Part shown: one piece after another, positions 26,040 through 34,505 of the stretch
How the letters are laid out: the number at the start of each line of letters is the position of its first letter
How positions within the stretch are numbered: position 1 is the first letter of the stretch
Source: Candidatus Kuenenia stuttgartensis
GTDB taxonomy: Bacteria; Planctomycetota; Planctomycetia; Planctomycetales; Planctomycetaceae
DNA length: 51,150 nt
Assembly (NCBI GenBank): GCA_945861465.1
Contig: CAMAVB010000021.1
Location: 1-51,150 of the forward strand
Reading direction: 5' to 3'
Program-made: the position numbers and the translations under genes
Notes under the pieces: model-generated
Database searches by the model: none
What the model was told of the DNA's origin: nothing
What the model saw: the letters and a program-made list of their open reading frames with translations, nothing else

Positions 26040-26112
26040 AGAGATTGTTTCCGAAAAGGGAACGAAATAATTCTTGACGCGGGTTTCGACCGCAACCTAA
26101 ACAGCCACAGAC

Positions 26113-26250
26113 CGCTAGTGCTCTGTCAACCTTTAAAGTTGGGGTTGAATTGTATTTGTACGACGGACTTCCAGTCCGTCGGCGGTAACCTTTGTCGACG
26201 GACTGGAAGTCCGTCGTACCCGAAAATTGAGCCTTGACAGAGCACTAGCG
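26113..26250. mobile_element. Repeat family F, copy 1: symmetrical MITE-like element
   Basis: The 138-bp unit has 17-bp perfect terminal inverted repeats (CGCTAGTGCTCTGTCAA and its complement). It encloses a second pair of 23-base inverted arms around 26158-26219 that are themselves partly palindromic (GACGGACT/AGTCCGTC). If the duplicated target is CTAG, the true ends are TGCTCTGTCAA. It has no coding capacity. A half copy is at 29766-29806. Confidence 0.7.
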
Positions 26251-26349
26251 CCCTGCGGATGATCGTGATAATCATTCTCAGAAAAACAATCCTCGCAGCG
26301 AGTGCGGCACAAGTGTGGGTGTTTCGGCACCGGATTCTGATGAATCCGG

Positions 26350-26886
26350 CTACGTTTCAGTCGGAGCCGGGGAGGGAATCCAGTTGTTGTGCTGGCCAGT
26401 GAGGATGTTGTCGGCGATTTTCCCGACGTCCTGACGACTCCACACCGCACATTTTAAACCTGGCGGAGCGTCATCCGACACTACGGCGACAATCGCTGAA
26501 TCGTTTGCGGCATATGGGCTTTCCCCGGAAACGCTGCGCCAGACTTCGATCCGCGGTGCCGATGCCTGAAGGTCACCCTCCACCAGAATCAGGTCGCAGT
26601 CTGAAAACTGGACCTCAAACTGCGCGTACCGCGATTCCCTGAGTTGCTCACGTTCGATGGGAATGAACAGGGCCGTCATATGGGGCGACAGAATTCCGAC
26701 GGCAGCGGCACCTGCTTCGCGATGCTTATATGAATCCTTACCGGGTGTATCCAGTTCGTGATTGTGGTGCGTATGTTTCACGGTCCCCACTTTCAGGCCC
26801 CGCGCCGTGAATTCACGGACAAGCTCACAGACGAGCGTGGTTTTGCCGCAGTTCTTGCGACCGACGATGTGTATGCGATGTGACAT
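26350..26886 (-). CDS. mobB: Molybdopterin-guanine dinucleotide biosynthesis protein MobB
   Basis: A 178-residue P-loop GTPase-like protein that assists MobA in attaching GMP to molybdopterin. It begins with IHIVGRKNCGKTT (Walker A), followed by the typical VGTVKHTHHNHELD and SYKHREAGA segments and LILVEGD. The gene is complete and starts at ATG 26886. A small exported ORF ends 7 bases upstream on the same strand. No mobA or molybdoenzyme gene is in the window, so its client enzyme is elsewhere. Confidence 0.92.
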   Translation of the reverse strand: MSHRIHIVGRKNCGKTTLVCELVREFTARGLKVGTVKHTHHNHELDTPGKDSYKHREAGAAAVGILSPHMTALFIPIEREQLRESRYAQFEVQFSDCDLILVEGDLQASAPRIEVWRSVSGESPYAANDSAIVAVVSDDAPPGLKCAVWSRQDVGKIADNILTGQHNNWIPSPAPTET

Positions 26887-26893
26887 GCGGGAT

Positions 26894-27085
26894 TTACTGC
26901 GCCATCAAATACTTGAACAGTTCGATTCGTTCGCGATCATTCAGCGTCCTCCCATCGAACAGACTCACCGCTGCAGCGGAACGCACAGCGGGCGACTGCC
27001 CCGAAACGGAGGATGAATGCGAGGCAACGACACAGCACAATGCGATGATTTTCCGGAGAAAGACTGTGCGCGATTTATGAAACAT
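26894..27085 (-). CDS. Small putative exported protein upstream of mobB
   Basis: A 63-residue frame with a hydrophobic N-terminal segment (RKIIALCCVVASHSSSVSG) resembling a signal peptide and a short C-terminal helix (LNDRERIELFKYLMA). The helix recalls the C-terminal helix of planctomycete cytochrome c-like proteins, so it may be a remnant. It lies 7 bp before mobB, which suggests co-transcription. The ribosome-binding site is weak. No family assigned. Confidence 0.4.
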   Translation of the reverse strand: MFHKSRTVFLRKIIALCCVVASHSSSVSGQSPAVRSAAAVSLFDGRTLNDRERIELFKYLMAQ

Positions 27086-27184
27086 CGGAGAGACCGCTGT
27101 GTTGAGTCGGAGAGGAACGCGGCGAAAAGAAAGTTATAGCAGAAATGGTAAAAACGGGCCGGGCTCACCAGCCCCGTTTTTCTT

Positions 27185-27901
27185 CTAAAGTTCAGCAATT
27201 CCGGTGGAGGAAGGGTTGCCGCCGCTGCGGAGGATGACTTCAGCTTTCGCGATGACGGCTTCTTCGATGCCTGAATCCCACATGTGCCGCACCGTGCGAT
27301 CGATGTCATAGGCGACGCGTCGAAATTCCACGCGCCCATCCTCGATAATAGCGTAGGCCGCTCGTGGATCACCATCCCGCGGCTGGCCGACGCTGCCGGG
27401 GTTAATCACTTGTGTCTTGCCGATCTGCAGTTGCATCGGAATGTGCGTGTGGCCGACGCAGACAAAATCCACATCGACATGTTCCAGCCGCTGCTGCCAA
27501 TGTTCCACATTGTCACCAATGTATTCGTCCATCGGGTCACGCGGCGTGGCATGTACAAGCAGAAACCGATGAACTCCAATCACGAGGTGTCGCGTGACGG
27601 GCATTTGAGCCAGCCAGGTCAGTTGTTCATCGTTGAGGACATCAAAATGGTGTGGTCGCATCGCCGAAACCATTCTTCGAAAAGTTCCGCCTGGCCGTAC
27701 CGCCACGCGTTGCGCGACGGAATGATCATGGTTGCCGCGCACCACACTGGTGGCATTGCGACGCACCCAGTCGATGCAGGGAATCGGATCGGTGGCGTAA
27801 TCGACCACGTCGCCCAAAAACAAGCAGGCATCGAATTTTTCATCGATCGCCGCCAGAGCAGGCCAGTTTGAGTGAATGTCGGCAACCAGCAGGATACGCA
27901 C
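27185..27901 (-). CDS. Calcineurin-like metallophosphoesterase (YfcE/MJ0936-type)
   Basis: A 238-residue cytoplasmic phosphodiesterase. Metal ligands are recognisable as ADIHSN, GDVVDY, RGNHDH, VHATP and GHTHIP in the expected order. Such enzymes hydrolyse phosphodiester bonds, often with broad in vitro specificity. The start is GTG. It begins one base after the TAA of the secreted-protein gene upstream, so translation is probably coupled. The family is clear but the natural substrate is not. Confidence 0.88.
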   Translation of the reverse strand: MRILLVADIHSNWPALAAIDEKFDACLFLGDVVDYATDPIPCIDWVRRNATSVVRGNHDHSVAQRVAVRPGGTFRRMVSAMRPHHFDVLNDEQLTWLAQMPVTRHLVIGVHRFLLVHATPRDPMDEYIGDNVEHWQQRLEHVDVDFVCVGHTHIPMQLQIGKTQVINPGSVGQPRDGDPRAAYAIIEDGRVEFRRVAYDIDRTVRHMWDSGIEEAVIAKAEVILRSGGNPSSTGIAEL

Positions 27902-27902
27902 G

Positions 27903-29666
27903 TTACGGATTCTCGTTCACAGTCACGTTCAGTTGCAAGGCCAGCGAGTCTTTTTCGTGCCGTAGTGTCAGCCCGGCATCCTTGATGCACCGAACGAATT
28001 CAAACACCAGATCAATCGCAGCTTCGGCTTCTTCGCGGGAACGGCCTTCCTCCAGCATGTTTTGTGAAATCAATTGCTCCCGATTGTCGCTCAATGCAGC
28101 TCGAATTGCTTCTGAATGCAGTTCAAGCTGAGTATTGACGTCACTTTCTGATGCCCGGGCCACCGGGGCACTCGCGAGTTGTTTCGCCAGGTCCGTAGTG
28201 CTGGCGAGAATGAACTGGTCACCCGAAAACGCTGCCGATGGAGAAAAATTGAATATCATATCAGCCGTGGTGGAATCTTTGTCTTTCTTCTCGGGAACGT
28301 AGTGTGACGTAATCAAATCCACGTCGTTGAGCTTTGTCATATCCATTTCCAGTTGCGGTCGCCCCTCCATCGCACCGACGATATTGAAGAAGCCAATCAC
28401 GCTTTGAAACGTGCGGCGAAGTTCGGGACGCATGGTTTCGGAATCGCGAAGTTTCAGAATCAGCGCGAAGGCTGGCAGCTTGAGGGCCGGAACTGGCGTG
28501 ACGTTTTCAAAACTCTGCCGAGTCACAATCAGTCCCATCTGCGGATCCAGCGCACCCAGAATCTCTTCACCAAAATCGCGACCGGCGAAGATTGTGGAAA
28601 GCCCGCTGTCGGCTTCGGCGAGCTTGTCGTTCATTTGTTCGTCAAACAGATCTCCGGCTCGCAGCCACATCTGTGAGATATCCCGATAAGTCGTCAGCGT
28701 CATCAGGGTGCCGGGGATTTCGGGCAGCCCTGGTGCGGAACCGTTGTTGTCAGAACCAAAGAAATACGCTCGTTCTTCAGGAATCCAGTCACCCTGCCAT
28801 GGCGTTGCAAATTGCAGTGTCAGCCCGGCATCGGTCAGTTCCAGGTCGGCAACGACAAAAGGAGCGTGCCGCAACACACTTTGAATTCCACCAACCAGAG
28901 CCTCAGCGAGCGGGTTTTCAGCCTTGCCTTCAAAGAACTCCTTCGCTGCACCTGCGTCGCGGATTGTCTGAATATTGCCGTACGCCCATGCCTGGGAATC
29001 CCTGTTCCGCAAAGCGTATATGGTTTTGAACTGGGCGTTTGCTGAAAGCGTCCCGGCAATCTCGGCGTCCGCGCCGGATGCCTGTTGGTCGAGCAATCGA
29101 TCAAGAACACTTTTCCCAAGCTCCCCTTTGTTCGTCACGACGATCCAATTGCCCACCACAGCCGAGCCTGAGTTCTTATCGACTTTGTAAACTGTGACAT
29201 CACGATATTCATCTGTCTTGCCGTTCTGTTCTTCATTCAAGCGTGTCAGTTCGAGGATCTTTGTCCGGAAGTTTTCGGCAGTTGCGTCGTCTTTAGTCTT
29301 CACAAGGATGACCGCACCTTGAGTTGCAGCGTCATAAGCCGCATAGATTCCGCCAGCGGACAATGCTTCGAACGCAGGACGCCAGTCGGAGCCAATCTGA
29401 ATCTCCAGAAATTTTCGACCTGTCAGGAACGCGCGGTACTGTGCAGTCTGCGTTGCCGCCTTCCATGCTTCCAGATCCTGAATGTGATGACTGACCGGAT
29501 GATCGTACAGACTGGCCATGATGGCCGCCGTGTCTGTGACTTCGACATACCCAACCGTGGTGTCAGGCAACAGTTGAATCGCGGTCAGATCGCCAGCGCG
29601 AAGGATTGGTGCGACGAATAGTCCGATGGAAAAGTAGACGACAGTCATCATGCGAAAAATCAGCAT
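27903..29666 (-). CDS. Secreted hypothetical protein, DUF3352-like
   Basis: A 587-residue protein with an N-terminal signal (MLIFRMMTVVYFSIGLFVAP) and no further membrane segment. The ATG at 29666 is chosen because AAGGA lies seven bases upstream; a longer frame would run through the hairpin leader. The body has the alternating alpha/beta composition and the LLPDTTVGYVEV opening seen in planctomycete DUF3352-type secreted proteins. Its function is unknown. It overlaps in expression with the phosphoesterase one base downstream. Confidence 0.8.
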   Translation of the reverse strand: MLIFRMMTVVYFSIGLFVAPILRAGDLTAIQLLPDTTVGYVEVTDTAAIMASLYDHPVSHHIQDLEAWKAATQTAQYRAFLTGRKFLEIQIGSDWRPAFEALSAGGIYAAYDAATQGAVILVKTKDDATAENFRTKILELTRLNEEQNGKTDEYRDVTVYKVDKNSGSAVVGNWIVVTNKGELGKSVLDRLLDQQASGADAEIAGTLSANAQFKTIYALRNRDSQAWAYGNIQTIRDAGAAKEFFEGKAENPLAEALVGGIQSVLRHAPFVVADLELTDAGLTLQFATPWQGDWIPEERAYFFGSDNNGSAPGLPEIPGTLMTLTTYRDISQMWLRAGDLFDEQMNDKLAEADSGLSTIFAGRDFGEEILGALDPQMGLIVTRQSFENVTPVPALKLPAFALILKLRDSETMRPELRRTFQSVIGFFNIVGAMEGRPQLEMDMTKLNDVDLITSHYVPEKKDKDSTTADMIFNFSPSAAFSGDQFILASTTDLAKQLASAPVARASESDVNTQLELHSEAIRAALSDNREQLISQNMLEEGRSREEAEAAIDLVFEFVRCIKDAGLTLRHEKDSLALQLNVTVNENP

Positions 29667-29689
29667 AAGTTTCCTTTTGTGTAAGTTCC

Positions 29690-29766
29690 GTAGGCCGGAC
29701 CAGGCGAAGCGCAGTTCCGGCAATTGGCCGACCTGCCGGAACAGCGCTTCGCCTGGTCCGGCCTAC
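29690..29766. repeat. Repeat family G, copy 1: long hairpin
   Basis: Two perfectly complementary 23-base arms (29690-29712 and 29744-29766), extended by further pairing to about 30 bp. The outer end reads GTAGGCCGGACCAGGCG. It lies between the TruD stop and the secreted-protein start, in the 5' leader of the latter. A second copy is at 31165-31243. Directly next to it, at 29766-29806, is a half copy of repeat F that includes the TruD stop codon. Confidence 0.75.
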
Positions 29767-29800
29767 GGATTCAACCCCAATTCGTTGGCTTGTCAAAGCA

Positions 29801-30928
29801 CTAATCATCATCCCCGTCATCGTCAACAGGCACCGTCGCTCCGGTCTGTTCGACCAGTGAGCCGGAATCTTTAACCGAGCTGAAGATTTCGCGGAGGACC
29901 ACGGTCGCATATGTTCCCGACGTTACCGAAAACGTTGCCTGGATCGCAGCATTGTCCGTCAGCCGGGCATCTGCTTCCGTTGGAAATTCTATCATCTTCC
30001 GACGAATGCCGGAGGTGAGTCGTGAATACTTTTGGAAATCTTTGGGACTCAGACGCAATAACGACATAATCTCACGCTCCATGTCTGCTACGGCTCCGGT
30101 GGCCACAAGCATCTCAGGGCCCGGCATCGGGCCTGCCGGGATGATGTCGTCAGTTGGGCCATCGACCGGCAGAACGTAGGGCTTCGTTCCGTTTCGACGA
30201 ATGACAACTTCACCAGGCAGCGGTGTGCGCAGGGTTCCGTCGGCAACACGCTGAGCCAGCACCAGATTGAAGATTCCGGACTGCACGGCACTCAGCACCA
30301 ACCGCCGCATCGTGCGCGTCTTGTTTTCTGGCCAATGATCGTTCGGGAGGGTGCCCTTCAGCAGGCGCAGACCATCGACCATTGTATTGCCATGATGTCC
30401 AAAGCGTTGTGTTCCAAAGTAATTGGGAATTCCATCCGTCGCTAACACTTGCAGGCGTTCATGCACGGCATCTGCTTCTGCGGCCGTGAATGCACCCGAC
30501 GGACTGCGGAGGATCAGACAGAACTTGTTGCCACGCAGATGACCAGTCTTCAGCTTATTCGGATGCGCGGTGACAAGCAGTACTTTGATGTTGTCATCGT
30601 TCAGCTTTGCAGCGTATTCAGTGAACCGCCTGGGGATCGAAACAAACTGCCGAGTCACGGCGTGGCGGTCTTTCTGACCGGCAAGGCCAATCTCTTTGGC
30701 AGGCACGCCAAGATTCCGCACGATCCGATGGATCAACTCCGGCGAGGTCAGACCGCGTTTTTCAATCCACAGGTATCCGTGTTCTCCCTTTCCGGTCGGC
30801 TGATAGGCGGGAACTTCATCGACCTGAAAGTCTTCAGGTGTACTGCGAATGATGCATTCCGGAAGCACGGGGCCGAACAGTTTCGGCGGGTCAATAATGC
30901 GTGACAACAGTTCTGGAGTAATCGACAT
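29801..30928 (-). CDS. truD: tRNA pseudouridine(13) synthase TruD
   Basis: A 375-residue pseudouridine synthase that modifies U13 of tRNA. The diagnostic motif AGQKDRHAVTRQ is present (catalytic Asp87). FGTQRFGHHGN and LRGNKFCLILR, characteristic of this family, follow. The ATG at 30928 has AGGA upstream, while the upstream ATG at 30967 has none. The TAG stop lies in a repeat F end. The product ends in a short acidic tail (DDDGDDD). Confidence 0.92.
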   Translation of the reverse strand: MSITPELLSRIIDPPKLFGPVLPECIIRSTPEDFQVDEVPAYQPTGKGEHGYLWIEKRGLTSPELIHRIVRNLGVPAKEIGLAGQKDRHAVTRQFVSIPRRFTEYAAKLNDDNIKVLLVTAHPNKLKTGHLRGNKFCLILRSPSGAFTAAEADAVHERLQVLATDGIPNYFGTQRFGHHGNTMVDGLRLLKGTLPNDHWPENKTRTMRRLVLSAVQSGIFNLVLAQRVADGTLRTPLPGEVVIRRNGTKPYVLPVDGPTDDIIPAGPMPGPEMLVATGAVADMEREIMSLLRLSPKDFQKYSRLTSGIRRKMIEFPTEADARLTDNAAIQATFSVTSGTYATVVLREIFSSVKDSGSLVEQTGATVPVDDDGDDD

Positions 30929-31164
30929 CGAGCAAGGTTTTCCTGAAGACGCAGCCATGCCAACCATGAATCAAACATCGGCCACTCAGCGGCGACTGCG
31001 GGCACACTGTATCGCAATGGTGCTTTAGATGCTCGCATAAAAAAGCCGAGTTGTGATTCGGGAAATTGCCGACCATGTGCCAGATCTGAACGCCGCTGCG
31101 TGGATCGTCGGCTGGAATGTTGTAAGATCCTTTGAGGAAATGGTTTAGGGGCAACACAAAGTCT

Positions 31165-31243
31165 GTAGGCCGGACCAGGCGCAGCGCCGTTCTGGCAATC
31201 GCAGGACACCTGCCGGAACGGCGCTGCGTTTGGTCCGGCCTGC
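31165..31243. repeat. Repeat family G, copy 2: long hairpin
   Basis: A second GTAGGCCGGACCAGGCG hairpin, with GCGC stem variation compared with copy 1. It lies between the divergent truD and membrane-protein genes and ends 17 bases before the latter's likely ATG. The rest of this gap (30929-31260) holds no other feature. Confidence 0.7.
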
Positions 31244-31260
31244 CACAAACTCGAGCATTG

Positions 31261-32289
31261 ATGTCGTACGAACTGGATTCGACAAAGGGAGATGCAGGGC
31301 AAATGAATGTAGACGGGGTTCGAGTCACGCGGATTGACTGGCTGGCGGCGATTCCATCCTTGCGACTAGTGGAAGCGATTCCGATAGCGATTTCGCTGCG
31401 CATCTTCGTGCCGGTGTTGCTGCTCATGCTTTTTACCTGGGGCACAACCCGGCTTCTGGATGAGAAATTCACTCACGTACGAGGGACGAATCCGGGCCGT
31501 GGCTTGCTGAATGTGTCTGACTTTGAACTGCCCGAATACCTGAACATGATCAACGAGTCTCTCTCGATAGTAGCAACAGGGAGTGCGTTGCAGGCTGCTG
31601 CGGGCGCGGTCACGCTCAGTCTGTGGACGCTGATGCTTGGGTTTTGCGGAGTGGCCGCAATCAGGTCGGCTGGTTGCCGCTTCTGTACGGGAATGGGAGG
31701 CGGCTTGATATCTTCCGTCAGATTTTCGCTGCAAAGCTGGAAAGCCATCCTGATCAGCGCGTTGCTGAGCTGGGTTCTGTTGGGGTTACTCTGTGCGGCG
31801 TTTTGGATTCTGTACCAGGTTGGCACAACGACGCACGAGGGCATTTCGGGGATGGCGTCGCTGATGTATGTCGTCGGCTGCGTAGTACTTGGAATCGCCT
31901 GGCTATTGTCACTTGCCGCAATCTCGATCGATCGCTGCGATGGTGCCGAGGCGCTGAGTCGCGGAATCAGCTACGTGCTGTCACGCTGGCTGCGGGTCTT
32001 TGTCTATGTGACCCTGTACTGTCTGATCATGGTGATCTTCAATCTGGTAGCGCAGTTGCTTGCCGAACAGGCACATGCCCTGGCATCGTTTACTTACAGG
32101 AATCCTGATCCAATGACACGCGATGCGTTCCGCATCTCGGTCTGGTCAACACTGGACCGATTCGTTGAACTGCTTCGGCTGAGCATCTTGCTCTGCGAAA
32201 TTGCGATTGCCTATGTGCTGCTCCGTCATGTTGAAGACGGTGTCAGCCTGCGAGAAATCGATGGTGGCGTCAACAAATCGACGGGCTGA
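31261..32289 (+). CDS. Multi-pass membrane protein of unknown function
   Basis: A 342-residue integral membrane protein. Six or so hydrophobic segments are visible, including IFVPVLLLMLFTW, ALQAAAGAVTLSLWTLMLGF, ILISALLSWVLLGLLC, YVVGCVVLGIAWLLSLAAIS and VFVYVTLYCLIMVIF. The ATG at 31261 is preferred because the longer frame would run through repeat G. A second in-frame ATG at 31303 is also possible. No catalytic motif is recognised. It converges with the transaldolase gene. Confidence 0.75.
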   Translation: MSYELDSTKGDAGQMNVDGVRVTRIDWLAAIPSLRLVEAIPIAISLRIFVPVLLLMLFTWGTTRLLDEKFTHVRGTNPGRGLLNVSDFELPEYLNMINESLSIVATGSALQAAAGAVTLSLWTLMLGFCGVAAIRSAGCRFCTGMGGGLISSVRFSLQSWKAILISALLSWVLLGLLCAAFWILYQVGTTTHEGISGMASLMYVVGCVVLGIAWLLSLAAISIDRCDGAEALSRGISYVLSRWLRVFVYVTLYCLIMVIFNLVAQLLAEQAHALASFTYRNPDPMTRDAFRISVWSTLDRFVELLRLSILLCEIAIAYVLLRHVEDGVSLREIDGGVNKSTG

Positions 32290-32336
32290 TCGGTCGGATC
32301 GGACAGATCGGTCGGATGAATGCCGCAGAATCCAAT

Positions 32337-33299
32337 TCACCCCTTCAATCTCTTCTGAAGCAGATCACGCAGCTTGTTCAGATCGCTGGCAAAGCCGCGA
32401 ATGCCTTCAGCGAGTTTTTCCGTCGCCATCGCATCTTCATTCAGCATCCAGCGAAACAAGGGTTCATTCATATCGATACGGTTGATCGACATCGAGGCGG
32501 CGTCAGTGGCGTTTAGTTGCTGTGGCACATCCGTGCTGATCGCACTCAGCTCTGCCAGCAGGTTCGGGGCGATCGTCAACAGGTCGCTGCCACACAGAGC
32601 TATGACTTGTTCCTTCGTGCGAAAACTGGCGCCCATCACTTCCGTCTGGTATCCAAACTTCTTGAAGTAGTTGAAGATCTGCGACACGGAATGCACGCCT
32701 GGATCGTCAGCGACCGGAATCTGATCGACTTTACGCGCTGCTTTGTACCAATCGTAGATGCGACCAACGAAAGGACTGATGAGCGTCGCACCGGCTTCAG
32801 CACACGCCACGGCCTGTCCGAATCCAAACAGCAGCGTCAGATTGCAGTGAATCCCGTTACGTTCCAGATGCTCGGCCGCTCGAATGCCTTCCCAGGTACT
32901 CGCAATTTTGATGAGGACCCGATTCGTGTCAACTCCTGCTTCCTTGTACAACTCGATGAGCTGGTACGCTTTGTCGATCGTGGCTGTCATATCAAAGCTC
33001 AAACGTGCATCGACTTCCGTGGAGACTCGCCCGGGCACAATCTCCAGAATTCGGCGGCCAAAGTTGACTGACAGGCGGTCGATAATCGCATCCACCAGCC
33101 CGCCATCCTTTGTCTGGCGAGCAGAGGCTGCGGAGATGGCGTCCTCAATCAACCCATCGTACTGCGGCATCTGCGCGGCTTTGAAGAGCAGCGAAGGATT
33201 CGTCGTGGCGTCCTGCGGTTTGTGCTGCGCGATGGAGTCGATGTCGCCGGTGTCTGCGACGACCACGGTATGCTGCTTCAACTGGTCCAGACTGTTCAT
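32337..33299 (-). CDS. tal: Transaldolase
   Basis: A 320-residue TalB-type transaldolase of the pentose phosphate pathway, transferring a dihydroxyacetone unit between sugar phosphates. The N-terminus TVVVADTGD, the motif DATTNPSLL, the Schiff-base lysine in [11 protein letters not shown] (K131) and TLLFGFGQA match E. coli TalB closely. The start ATG at 33299 gives the same N-terminus as TalB and has GGA upstream; the longer frame is not supported. Confidence 0.95.
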   Translation of the reverse strand: MNSLDQLKQHTVVVADTGDIDSIAQHKPQDATTNPSLLFKAAQMPQYDGLIEDAISAASARQTKDGGLVDAIIDRLSVNFGRRILEIVPGRVSTEVDARLSFDMTATIDKAYQLIELYKEAGVDTNRVLIKIASTWEGIRAAEHLERNGIHCNLTLLFGFGQAVACAEAGATLISPFVGRIYDWYKAARKVDQIPVADDPGVHSVSQIFNYFKKFGYQTEVMGASFRTKEQVIALCGSDLLTIAPNLLAELSAISTDVPQQLNATDAASMSINRIDMNEPLFRWMLNEDAMATEKLAEGIRGFASDLNKLRDLLQKRLKG

Positions 33300-33485
33300 G
33301 TCGAAGATTCCACTGCGGGAAACAAGGGGGAAAATATCTGCCATGCCCGGTCTGCGCCAGCATGAGTAGAATAATCATTGAACTGAAAGAGCGAAAGCGT
33401 ACGAGTGCGTATTGGGAAAACACAACCTGCGGGATTTGCTCATTTATCAGTTTCCAGATCCCAATGTTGAAAATAGACGGGATGA

Positions 33486-34418
33486 TTACTTCGCCTGGAA
33501 GTAGACTTCTTCGTATGGCTGCACGACGACGAAACCGTTGCCCCGGAAGTGCATCTGGATCGATTCGCCGCTGCCGCGACCAAAGAATGTTTTCAGCGAG
33601 ATATCCTTTTTGAACTCAGGCATCAGGTTTCCGGACCAGGCGATCGTGGCGTTCGGGTCCGTGGTGACAGGCTGATCGGGCGTGACGCGAAGTGTCATCG
33701 GCTGGAAATGCGATGTGATGGCGATCATGCCTGTGCCTGTGAGCTTCACATTGAACAACCCGCCCGCCATCATGCCGGCGATGCTGTACATCATCTTGAT
33801 GTCCCATTCAATTGTTTCTTCCAACGCCAGCAAGTCATTGCCATTCACGTAAATCGATTCGTTCTGCAGATTCAGAATGCTGATCCTTTTGCCTGAATCC
33901 GCAAGGTACAGACGCCCCTGTCCTTCGGCCTTCGTCAGTTTGGTGCCTTCTCCAGTCATCGCCTTCTTGAGCAGTTTTCCGAGGCCTTTTTCCAGAATTC
34001 CCTCGCGGACAAATCTGATGTTGCCGACGTAGGCAATCATCGAACCCATCTTCGTCCAGACCATGCCGTTGAGATTGACCTCCAGCATGTAAGGACTCTC
34101 CAGTTCAAAGAACCCCTGGCCGTGGTCCTGTTGGCCCGTCTCTTCCACAAATTCCCGGAGTGAATAGCGTTGGTCATCCTGTGCAGGCTGATGGTTGCCC
34201 CGCGGTGCAGAAAACTGCGGCGGCGATCCAAATGCTGACTTCGATGGGAACGTGATGGGCAGCTGAGGTACATCGTCTGCGTCATCGTCGTCGTCCGGTA
34301 GGGCGAGCGATGGAACCTGAATCTGCGCGTTGCAGCCCGGACATTTGACCATGCGGTCCGCCAGTTTGTCGGGCACTCTCAGTTTCTTTCCACACTGACA
34401 ACGAATCTCGATCGGCAT
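33486..34418 (-). CDS. AIM24-family protein with N-terminal zinc ribbon
   Basis: A 310-residue protein. Residues 5-35 form a compact zinc ribbon (CQCGKKLRVPD...CPGC; four cysteines). A disordered Asp-rich linker follows, then an AIM24/DUF124 domain (about 105-305) with the repeated beta strands and the GTGMIAI, FFGRGSGESIQ segments typical of the family. AIM24 homologues have structural or membrane-associated roles in mitochondria and unclear roles in bacteria. The ATG at 34418 is chosen because the zinc ribbon begins right after it. The gltX gene follows upstream on the same strand. Confidence 0.85.
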   Translation of the reverse strand: MPIEIRCQCGKKLRVPDKLADRMVKCPGCNAQIQVPSLALPDDDDDADDVPQLPITFPSKSAFGSPPQFSAPRGNHQPAQDDQRYSLREFVEETGQQDHGQGFFELESPYMLEVNLNGMVWTKMGSMIAYVGNIRFVREGILEKGLGKLLKKAMTGEGTKLTKAEGQGRLYLADSGKRISILNLQNESIYVNGNDLLALEETIEWDIKMMYSIAGMMAGGLFNVKLTGTGMIAITSHFQPMTLRVTPDQPVTTDPNATIAWSGNLMPEFKKDISLKTFFGRGSGESIQMHFRGNGFVVVQPYEEVYFQAK

Positions 34419-34505
34419 GAGTTTGCTTTCTGTCAAATTCCATAGAGTCAAACCGGATCATTCGAATCGCAATGTGATCCGGACTACCTGTTAAGTGCGA
34501 GAACA

